40,872 bases of DNA from Deltaproteobacteria bacterium (GTDB taxonomy: Bacteria > Desulfobacterota > GWC2-55-46 > DRQE01): assembly GCA_024278765.1 (NCBI GenBank), contig JAJRSM010000019.1, positions 1 through 40,872 of the forward strand, read 5' to 3'. Of this stretch, positions 34,395 to 40,872 are shown one piece after another (position 1 is the first letter of the stretch; each line of letters opens with the position of its first letter). The notes under the pieces are model-generated. The model did no database searches and was not told where the DNA came from. It was given only the letters and a program-made list of their open reading frames with translations. The position numbers were made by a program, and so were the translations under genes.

Positions 34395-35147
34395 ATGGAT
34401 AATCTAGCTGGAAGGATAGCTCTTGTCACCGGCGGCTCTCGTGGCATCGGTAAGGGGGTAGCTCAGGCCCTTGGAAGGGCCGGGGCTACGGTTGTAGTTA
34501 CGTACAATAGCAATCAGGCTCTAGCCGGGCAATTAGTTGAGACCCTTACCTGCAGTGGTATTACGGCGCATTGCCTGAAGCTCTGCGCCCAGGATAGGGG
34601 GTCTGTCAGAGAGGTCATCGCTGAGATAAATAAAAGATTTGGCCAGATAGATATACTGGTAAATAACGCCGCTATATCGCAGGAAAAACCCTTTGATACT
34701 GTAACCGATAGTGACTGGGATAGTATGTTGGCGGTAAATCTACGAGGCCCTTTTGCATGCACCCAGGAGGTGTTGCCCGGGATGCGCAAGCAGGGTTACG
34801 GGCGTATTATAAATATAGCCTCGATTGGCGGGCAGTGGGGTGGCTTTAATCAGGTCCATTATGCCGCAAGCAAGGCGGCCCTGATAAGCTTTACGCATTC
34901 TATGGCCAAGATATATAGCAAGGACGGCATTACATCCAATGCTGTTTCGCCGGGGCTGGTCGCCAGTGATATGTCGGCGGCAGAGCTTCAGACTGAGGCC
35001 GGTGCTAAAAAGCTAAGCGGTATTCCTGTTGGAAGAATAGCCTCGGTTGATGAGATAGCTGCCGTGGTTGTCTTTCTTGCCGGTAATTCTGCTGCTTATA
35101 TTACAGGGCAGACGATTAATGTGAATGGTGGAATGTTATTTAGTTGA
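34395..35147 (+). CDS. Short-chain dehydrogenase/reductase (FabG-like)
   Basis: The 250-residue classical SDR has the cofactor motif TGGSRGIG (residues 12-19), ILVNNAAIS, the active-site Ser in IINIASIGG and the catalytic Tyr and Lys in HYAASKAALISF. The C-terminal ITGQTINVNGGM is typical of the FabG group. FabG itself reduces 3-oxoacyl-ACP, but with these neighbours a keto-sugar or the transketolase product is the likelier substrate. The ribosome-binding site is AAAGGAAGG before ATG 34395. Confidence 0.9.
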   Translation: MDNLAGRIALVTGGSRGIGKGVAQALGRAGATVVVTYNSNQALAGQLVETLTCSGITAHCLKLCAQDRGSVREVIAEINKRFGQIDILVNNAAISQEKPFDTVTDSDWDSMLAVNLRGPFACTQEVLPGMRKQGYGRIINIASIGGQWGGFNQVHYAASKAALISFTHSMAKIYSKDGITSNAVSPGLVASDMSAAELQTEAGAKKLSGIPVGRIASVDEIAAVVVFLAGNSAAYITGQTINVNGGMLFS

Positions 35148-35164
35148 GAGAGGATTCCTTGAAT

Positions 35165-36397
35165 ATGAAAAAAGAGACCAGAACCATTCTGATAGTAGGC
35201 GCGGGTGTTGAGACGATTCCAGGTATCAGGCGTGCTAAAGAAATGGGGCTCTATGTTGTGGTAAGCGATATGAATCCGAATTCCCCGGGCTGTGCAATCG
35301 CTGATAAGAGCATTGTTGCAAGTACATATGATGTTCTGGCTACGGTCGAGGCAGCAAAGGACTTTTTTAAGAATGAAAGGCCTATTGACGGGGTAATAAG
35401 TGTAGCAACCGATGTCCCGGTGGCCGTGGCTAGTGTAGCCGCGGAACTAGGTCTGGTGGGCATTCCTGTAGAGGCTGCGCGTATCGCATCAAATAAGGTC
35501 TTGATGATGCAGGTCTTATCCGATGCTGGGATTCCTGTGCCGTGGTACTCGGTCGTCAACTCAGCTGAGGACCTGAAAGATATTGAGAGGCAGCGTTGCT
35601 GTGACTGTGTCGTAAAGCCCGTTGATAGTCGAGGTTCCAGAGGCGTTGTTATGCTCAGCAGCCTTGAAGAATGCGAGTTCTCTTATAACTATGCTTTGCA
35701 GTTCTCACCGAGCAAGCAGGTGATGGTCGAAGAATACGTCGAAGGCCCTCAGATAAGTACCGAGTCTTTGCTGCTTAAGGACGTGGCATATACCCCGGGG
35801 TTTTCCGACCGTAATTATAAGGATTTTAAGAGGTTCTCCCCGCACATTATTGAAGACGGTGGTCAGCAGCCTTCTTTTTTATTTGATCCGGATCGTCAAG
35901 CAGTCGCAGACCTTGCCGTCAGGGCGGGCCGTGCCATTGGTGTTGAGACAGGGATTATAAAAGGGGATATGGTCTTGTCGGCGCAGGGGCCAAAGGTCAT
36001 TGAGATAGCACCGAGACTCTCTGGCGGATGGTTCTGTACAGACCAGATACCGCTTGCCACAGGGGTTGATTTGATAGGTGCTGCTTTACGGGTAGCCCTT
36101 GGCGAGACTCCGAGCGCGCAGGAACTTACAAATAATAAAACAACGGCTGTCGCAATCCGCTATTTTTTCCCTGCTCCCGGCAAGGTTGTCGCAATCAATA
36201 ATCTATCTGAATTTGACAATACCGAGTGGGTTCATCGTATAGGCTTTTTTGTTAAGGTCGGAGATATTGTCGGCGAGGTATCTGATCATACGGGCCGCTC
36301 CGGCTACGTTATAACGACCGGGCGAACTCGTCAGGAGGCCGTCTCTAGAGCCGACGAGGTCGTAAAGGTCGTAAAGGTCGTAACGACAGCACTATAA
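35165..36397 (+). CDS. ATP-grasp ligase-like protein 4
   Basis: The track starts at TTG 35144, inside the SDR stop region; ATG 35165 or TTG 35159, with GAGAGG upstream, is better. About 410 residues include ILIVGAGVETIPGIRRAKEM, VVKPVDSRGSRGVVML, VMVEEYVEGPQISTES and the metal strand KVIEIAPRLSGGWFCTDQIP. It is the closest relative in the window of the protein at 31149. The C-terminus ends in a short repeat, VVKVVKVV. It lies between the SDR and the GH57-like gene. Confidence 0.85.
   Translation: MKKETRTILIVGAGVETIPGIRRAKEMGLYVVVSDMNPNSPGCAIADKSIVASTYDVLATVEAAKDFFKNERPIDGVISVATDVPVAVASVAAELGLVGIPVEAARIASNKVLMMQVLSDAGIPVPWYSVVNSAEDLKDIERQRCCDCVVKPVDSRGSRGVVMLSSLEECEFSYNYALQFSPSKQVMVEEYVEGPQISTESLLLKDVAYTPGFSDRNYKDFKRFSPHIIEDGGQQPSFLFDPDRQAVADLAVRAGRAIGVETGIIKGDMVLSAQGPKVIEIAPRLSGGWFCTDQIPLATGVDLIGAALRVALGETPSAQELTNNKTTAVAIRYFFPAPGKVVAINNLSEFDNTEWVHRIGFFVKVGDIVGEVSDHTGRSGYVITTGRTRQEAVSRADEVVKVVKVVTTAL
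36358..36384 (+). repeat. In-frame tandem repeat at the end of the fourth ATP-grasp gene (9 bp x 3)
   Basis: GGTCGTAAA, GGTCGTAAA and GGTCGTAAC follow each other directly, the last with one mismatch. They encode the Val-Val-Lys repeat nine codons or fewer from the stop. Confidence 0.8.
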
Positions 36398-36425
36398 TAC
36401 TACATAAGGATGGCTTAGTACTCAG

Positions 36426-38450
36426 ATGAGTAAGCTTTATTTATATAGTCTCTTTCATTTAAATCTTTCTTTTTCTGCTATTCCAGAGGCCGATTATCCC
36501 TATGTTTTAAAGAACTGCTATAGCCCTCTGCTCGATATGGCAGGGCAGGGGTTGCCGGTAGCCATCGAGGCCTCAGGCACAACCTTGTTGGAGATAAACC
36601 GGCTGAGTCCTTCTTTTATAGCGAGGCTCGCCCGGCTTTGGCGCGACGGTAAATGTGAGTTTATCGGCTCGGGGCTGAGCCAGGTCATAATGCCGCTTGT
36701 CCCGACCCAGGTGAATCGTTGGAATCTGAAGTACGGAGTTCAGGTCTATGAAGACCTGCTTGGTCAGCGCCCTATGGTTGCTCTGGTAAATGAACAGACT
36801 TATTCCAGAGGTGTGGTAGACCTCTTTGTTGAGGCCGGTTACTCTGCGATAATTATGGATTGGAATAATTGCTACAGGTATAACCAGTATCCCAAAGATC
36901 TTTTATACTCACCGCAGCGGGCAAGAGGGATAGAGGCTGATATAGATGTGCTTTGGAATAACTCCATTGCATTTCAGAAGCTCCAGCGTTTTGTCCATGG
37001 CAGCCTGCCTGCAACTGAGTATAAAGAATATCTTGCCAACCACCACAACAGTGATAAAGATACCTGCTTTGTTGTCTATGGAAATGACGCAGAGGTCTTT
37101 GACTATAGGCCGGGCTCTGGCCCTCTCGAGCGCAACGACGGTGAGAGCTCTGAACTGGAACGCTTAAAAGATATCTTGAGATCAATCGCTGGTAATGATG
37201 ATTTTGTATTTACGACCCCTACAGAGCTACTTGGTTACTTCAGAGGAAGCCCCGGTGCTTATGAGTTGCTAGGTCTTGAGTCGGTTGAGAGTCCGCTAGT
37301 CTGCAAGAAGCAGGAGAAGTACAACCCCGTGCGCTGGGCTGTGACCGGGCGCGACTCCGTTCATATGAACGGTGCGTGTTACGGTATATATAACAACCTT
37401 GAGTTGCTTAATAACAGCCTTGACCGGGTAGATAGGGATAGCTACCGTAAGACTCTTTGCGAGTTGTGGGGCAGTGACTTTCGTACCAACACGGTTGACG
37501 AGAAGTTTCTGGCCTATCAAAATAAGATGGGCTGGATCAAGGTTCAGACAGATAGGCTATTGAGTAATATCTATGGAACTGGCAAGACTAAGTGTTGTGA
37601 AGGTAGCTGCGGCTGCGCAGAGAGCCGCAAGCGTGGTCTGGATTTGAGACCGGAAGATGCGGTGATAGTTGATCAGACAGATAGGCTTCGGATTATCACG
37701 CCGCTTATAGAGGTCGAGTTCCTAAAGGAGAAGGGCTTTGCAATAAGCTCTCTTATCTTTCCTGAGGTCTCAGATCAGCCGCTGCTGGGAACACTTGAGC
37801 ACGGTTATTATGATGATATTGGATACGGGGTTGATTACTTTAGCGGGCATTTTATACGGCAGGCTCGCGACGGTGCTAAGACGACCGATCTGGAATGCGC
37901 AGAGCCAGTGATTGAGGATGGCCTGCGTGAACTTAGTATCTCTGTAAAGATACCGCTGGATATAGGTACGATCTTTAAGACCTATGTTATCTCAAAGGTT
38001 AAAGGCGAGCTGAGTATAAAGTATAGGCTTAAGGTATCGGGGCTAGAGGCGTCTTCGTTAAGGCTCGGTATCTTTACCTTTATGCCGGAGAGTTTTGATC
38101 AAGAGTCACTGTATTACGGCTCGGTAAATGGCGGTAGCGGCCCTGAGAACTTCTTGCTTCAAGGTAGCCACGTTACTCACGATGAACCGGTAAACCAGAG
38201 GGTCTCGGCCTCTGGGTGTCTCGGAGCTACCGAGGGTTGGGTAGCTGTCGGCGACAAAGATAAAGAGCTTCGTATTATGACCAATAAGAGCGAGCTTTAC
38301 TCTGTGCCCATGGTAAGCTACCGTCAGGTAGATGATAAGTTTTTTCTCCGCCTCTATCATTCTATAGGAGAGATAGATGAGACGGCTTGGTGGGTCTGGA
38401 GAGGGGATAATTATATCAGTTTTAAGATAAGTGCCTTTAATAAGGACTAA
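36426..38450 (+). CDS. Glycoside hydrolase family 57-like protein
   Basis: The 674-residue protein opens YLYSLFHLNLSFSAIPEADY and LPVAIEASGTTLLEIN, the pattern of the GH57 (beta/alpha)7 barrel. The probable nucleophile Glu lies in VALVNEQTYSRG (about residue 122) and the acid Asp in FVVYGNDAEVFDYRPG (about residue 220). The C-terminal half (about 420-674) looks all-beta, as in GH57 glucanotransferases. A cysteine cluster, C390-C391-x3-C395-x-C397, sits between the halves. GH57 enzymes usually act on alpha-glucans; this one may trim or transfer sugars of the flagellar glycan. The ribosome-binding site is weak. It lies directly before maf. Confidence 0.72.
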   Translation: MSKLYLYSLFHLNLSFSAIPEADYPYVLKNCYSPLLDMAGQGLPVAIEASGTTLLEINRLSPSFIARLARLWRDGKCEFIGSGLSQVIMPLVPTQVNRWNLKYGVQVYEDLLGQRPMVALVNEQTYSRGVVDLFVEAGYSAIIMDWNNCYRYNQYPKDLLYSPQRARGIEADIDVLWNNSIAFQKLQRFVHGSLPATEYKEYLANHHNSDKDTCFVVYGNDAEVFDYRPGSGPLERNDGESSELERLKDILRSIAGNDDFVFTTPTELLGYFRGSPGAYELLGLESVESPLVCKKQEKYNPVRWAVTGRDSVHMNGACYGIYNNLELLNNSLDRVDRDSYRKTLCELWGSDFRTNTVDEKFLAYQNKMGWIKVQTDRLLSNIYGTGKTKCCEGSCGCAESRKRGLDLRPEDAVIVDQTDRLRIITPLIEVEFLKEKGFAISSLIFPEVSDQPLLGTLEHGYYDDIGYGVDYFSGHFIRQARDGAKTTDLECAEPVIEDGLRELSISVKIPLDIGTIFKTYVISKVKGELSIKYRLKVSGLEASSLRLGIFTFMPESFDQESLYYGSVNGGSGPENFLLQGSHVTHDEPVNQRVSASGCLGATEGWVAVGDKDKELRIMTNKSELYSVPMVSYRQVDDKFFLRLYHSIGEIDETAWWVWRGDNYISFKISAFNKD

Positions 38451-38465
38451 GGGGAAGCACCCAGG

Positions 38466-40376
38466 ATGACTGAGCAAAGTATCTTTGAAAAAAACATAGA
38501 AGCCCTTGAAGCCAACAACCCGGAACTCGTCGAAACTCTGCGCACTACAGATGTCTGTGGAGTGGAGCTGGAGCAGACAAAGAACGGGGAATATACGTTG
38601 CAGCATAAGGGGCTTTATTTTCATAGCCGGTATGATCCGACAAAAGAGGCAAAGGTCCAGCTTGAAGAGATCGTGGAGTCAAAGGCCGACTGGATGGTTT
38701 TATTCGGCCTTGGCTGCGGTTATCTTTTTAAGGAGCTCGCCATTGTAAGGCGAGAAAGAGATGCAGGCACTCAGGTCGTAGTCTTTGAGCCTTCAATCGA
38801 GATACTTGTGGGTGTATTAAAGCAGATAGATCTGAGCGAGTACTTCTCTGACCCAAGTGTTTATATCTATCACGATCTGCCCAGCCTTGAGGTCAAGATG
38901 TCCAGGGATATCGAGGGTATGGATGATATTTTAGGGTATCAGTCAAGGCCGTATAAGCAGATCTTCGCCCCTGAACTTTTGGATTTTATGGAGAAGGTCA
39001 GTAATGCCCGTATGGTAAGCAAGGTCTATATTAAAACAGATATAACCTCCAGACACGTATGGCTGGAGAATTACTTTGGTAATGTAGATAATTTTTTTGA
39101 GTACCCGGGGGTTGGTGTTTTAATAGATAAATTCAAGGGCATCCCGATGGTTGTCGTCGGGGCAGGGCCTTCTCTTGAAAAAAACGTCCATATACTGAAA
39201 GAGATGAAGGGTAAGGTTGTTATTATGGCTGCTATCTCGGCCTATATGCCGCTCTTGCACAATGGGATTATACCGGACCTTATCGTCTGTGGTGAAAAGA
39301 CAGACCTGCCCGGTCATTTTACAGGTGCGCCGGAGGATAAAAAGGTACGACTCCTGCTCTCCGATGTTGTCCATCCTAATATGTTGCGGCGTGAGGCTAA
39401 GGGTAAGTTTATCTTTGTCAGTACCTTTATGCGTCTTAGCCTGAGGCATGCCGGGCTCTGGGGGCAGAATTATTGCCCGGATGTCGGGGGCAGTGTGACT
39501 ACCACGGCATTGTCGATCGGGGTTGATTTTGGTTGCGACCCGGTCGTCATGATCGGTCAGGACCTTGCGTTCGGTGAGCACAGCACGCACGCAGAGGGGG
39601 CCGCGTACTCGGATCAAAGTCTGGAATTTGAGGATAACGGTACAGTAAAGGTCCAAGAAAGGTACGCAAACTCTGGTGAACGTGTTCAGAGTGAGTATAA
39701 GGTTCTGTGGCTCGACGGTATAAACGGGGAGCGCATCAGATCGAAGTTTGACTGGGTGACCTTCCATAGCTGGTTCATAGAGTATATGAGAAGGCATCAT
39801 GAGGCTGAAAGCACTACGCATGTAATTAATGCGACCGAGGGCGGCGCATATATAGAAGGCATGGAACATATGACCCTGAAAGAGGTTCAAGATAAGTATG
39901 TTACCAGGGACTATCCTATTGAAGAGATACTTTCAAAGGCCGATAGTAGCGTGCAAAAGGTAGATTACGACGGCCTTTTGAGTAACTACGGCGCAATCCT
40001 GACTTCTCTTAAAAAGATAAAGACCATGGCCTCATCTATAATTATGGATGTAAATAAAGTAAAGAAGATTTTTGATAGCAAGGGGCTTAGCCATGAGATG
40101 ATAGGGCATGTCGGAAGGATTCAGGAAAAAGAGAAAAAGCTCTTTAAAGAGAGTCACAACGTCATCTTTATGTGGGAGACCGTTGTTGAGTATACCTATA
40201 AGTTAAAGGAATACCTCAGAGAAGATATTGAGAAAGGTTCTGTGGACCAGATAGCCAGAGATCTAAAGAGCATAAAGACAACATATATAAATGTACGTGA
40301 GGCAGCAGAGAGGTTTATTCCTATTCTGGAGCATTCAATTGAGCGGATTGAGGTGCATAATAAGGGCGAAGCCTAG
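38466..40376 (+). CDS. Maf/DUF115 motility-associated glycosyltransferase
   Basis: The 636-residue protein has a Maf N-terminal region (about 1-200) and the DUF115/MptE-like core: IPMVVVGAGPSLEKNVHILK (about 223-242), IPDLIVCGEKTDLPG, GGSVTTTALSIGVDFGCDPV (about 340-360) and MIGQDLAFGEHSTHAEGA. The C-terminal 150 residues are helical and may bind flagellin. Maf proteins transfer CMP-activated nonulosonic acids to Ser/Thr of flagellin in Campylobacter, Aeromonas and Geobacillus. It is the last complete gene of the island and the probable end point of the pathway. It lies 15 bases after the GH57-like gene. Confidence 0.88.
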   Translation: MTEQSIFEKNIEALEANNPELVETLRTTDVCGVELEQTKNGEYTLQHKGLYFHSRYDPTKEAKVQLEEIVESKADWMVLFGLGCGYLFKELAIVRRERDAGTQVVVFEPSIEILVGVLKQIDLSEYFSDPSVYIYHDLPSLEVKMSRDIEGMDDILGYQSRPYKQIFAPELLDFMEKVSNARMVSKVYIKTDITSRHVWLENYFGNVDNFFEYPGVGVLIDKFKGIPMVVVGAGPSLEKNVHILKEMKGKVVIMAAISAYMPLLHNGIIPDLIVCGEKTDLPGHFTGAPEDKKVRLLLSDVVHPNMLRREAKGKFIFVSTFMRLSLRHAGLWGQNYCPDVGGSVTTTALSIGVDFGCDPVVMIGQDLAFGEHSTHAEGAAYSDQSLEFEDNGTVKVQERYANSGERVQSEYKVLWLDGINGERIRSKFDWVTFHSWFIEYMRRHHEAESTTHVINATEGGAYIEGMEHMTLKEVQDKYVTRDYPIEEILSKADSSVQKVDYDGLLSNYGAILTSLKKIKTMASSIIMDVNKVKKIFDSKGLSHEMIGHVGRIQEKEKKLFKESHNVIFMWETVVEYTYKLKEYLREDIEKGSVDQIARDLKSIKTTYINVREAAERFIPILEHSIERIEVHNKGEA

Positions 40377-40593
40377 ATCGTCAGGCGCAGGCCGCACTAA
40401 TTCGCCTGAAAAAGAGTAGTGAATCCTGATAAATATGTACCCTGATGTTGGTCGGTCAGTAAGTGTTATACTTTTAAGGGGGCTTGATTGGTTGGGGTCT
40501 TAGCGGGTAAGGCAGTGGTAGGGGACTAGTTTATTAAATCGTATCAGTGTAGAGACGGGTTTGCTTGGGTAATGTATAAGGGGTAACGCTTAG
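40377..40593. other. Non-coding stretch after maf
   Basis: I see no gene. TCAGGCG (40381-40387) and CGCCTGA (40403-40409) can form a 7-bp stem with a 15-base loop just after the maf stop, but A-rich sequence follows, so it is not a clear terminator on the + strand. Confidence 0.5.
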
Positions 40594-40750
40594 ATGAAAC
40601 AGTAAAGTGTATTTGAAAAGAATTTAGATGCTTTAAAGGAAAACAATCCAAGGTTAGCCAGAGAGTTACGTTCGATAACTGTTGATGCCGGTTGCGACCC
40701 TTCATGGATGGTTTGAGGAGTATATGGCCGCGTGTAACCATCCCGTATAA
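40594..40750 (+). pseudogene. Decayed remnant of a second maf gene
   Basis: ATG AAA CAG TAA then reads SVFEKNLDALKENNPRLARE, matching the maf start SIFEKNIEALEANNPELVET at the same distance from the ATG, but codon 4 is a stop. After about 28 codons the sequence jumps. GTTGAT...GGTTGCGACCC resembles maf codons 353-359, and in another frame TLHGWFEEYMA matches maf TFHSWFIEYMR (codons 432-442). So large internal parts are deleted and the pieces are joined out of frame. The remnant ends at or near the insertion-sequence boundary. Confidence 0.8.
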
Positions 40751-40872
40751 TAGTACCATCAATAAATAGAGTTCTCCGTTATACTGATTAATCAGAAAGG
40801 AGGACATATTATGAAGAAGTCGCGATATACAGAGACGCAAATCGTTGGTATCTTGAAGGAGGTTGAGGCAGG
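40733..40872 (+). mobile_element. IS3-family insertion sequence, left part, cut by window end
   Basis: An orfA-like start at 40811 marks the element. Its left end is uncertain; TGTAACCATCCCG at 40733 starts with the TG usual for this family and lies where maf similarity stops. The right end and the target duplication are outside the window. Confidence 0.55.
40811..40872 (+). CDS. IS3-family transposase OrfA, N-terminal fragment
   Basis: MKKSRYTETQIVGILKEVEA is the characteristic first helix of IS3-family OrfA (helix-turn-helix, Tnp_1 type). AAAGGAGGA lies six bases before ATG 40811. The gene is cut by the window end; OrfB with its DDE domain should follow, normally reached by -1 frameshifting. 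Confidence 0.9.
   Translation, partial: MKKSRYTETQIVGILKEVEA

Noticed and set aside
40381-40409. Stem after maf as an intrinsic terminator.
   Set aside because: It has a seven-base stem with a large loop and A-rich, not T-rich, sequence downstream.
1-40872. CRISPR arrays, tRNA or rRNA genes, prophage or conjugation genes.
   Set aside because: No regularly spaced repeats, RNA gene signatures or hallmark proteins were found; the only mobile element is the IS fragment at the right end.

Overview
The window carries flagellar genes of a diderm, flagellated bacterium. FlgH (L ring) and FlgI (P ring) both occur, so there is an outer membrane. The order flgF-flgG-flgA-flgH-flgI-flgJ-flgM-flgN-flgK-flgL-csrA-fliW, with sigma-54 and sigma-28 promoters, resembles Desulfobacterota (old Deltaproteobacteria) or neighbouring phyla such as Nitrospirota. 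That placement is inference from gene order, not a phylogeny. Every convincing gene lies on the + strand.

Layout. (1) 2-607: the C-terminal part of a methyl-accepting chemotaxis protein. (2) 608-1148: a non-coding stretch with two related hairpins, a perfect 14-bp hairpin, a strong terminator and a textbook sigma-54 promoter. (3) 1149-9694: distal rod, L/P rings, FlgJ with an M23 peptidase domain, anti-sigma FlgM behind a sigma-28 promoter, FlgN chaperone, and hook-filament junction proteins FlgK and FlgL. (4) 9748-10481: csrA and fliW, overlapping by one base. (5) 10482-10762: an A+T-rich gap with a good sigma-70 promoter. (6) 10763-40376: about 30 kb of sugar-modifying genes ending in a Maf-type glycosyltransferase (DUF115). 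This is most simply a flagellin glycosylation island. (7) 40377-40872: decayed pieces of a second maf gene, then the start of an IS3-family insertion sequence.

How it fits together. CsrA/FliW control flagellin translation in other bacteria. The island probably makes and decorates the nonulosonic-acid-type sugar that Maf transfers to flagellin. Recognisable core steps are a PseB-like 4,6-dehydratase, a NeuB-type synthase, an SpsF-type cytidylyltransferase and a PseG/SpsG-type nucleotide-sugar hydrolase. The DegT-type aminotransferase (PseC) and GNAT acetyltransferase (PseH) expected for pseudaminate are absent from the window; a class III aminotransferase and a Gfo/Idh oxidoreductase sit where they would be.

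The rest of the island is unusually elaborate. It has a pyruvyltransferase-family protein, four methyltransferase-domain proteins, four ATP-grasp ligases, two split transketolases, an Fe-type and a Zn-type alcohol dehydrogenase, a B12-binding-type radical SAM enzyme, an SDR and a GH57-like protein. One methyltransferase is fused to a nucleotidyltransferase-like domain that has lost its nucleotide-binding signature. The chemistry suggested (C2-unit transfer, C-methylation, amide ligation) points to a branched or acylated glycan that I cannot match to a known structure. This island is the best candidate here for an undescribed system.
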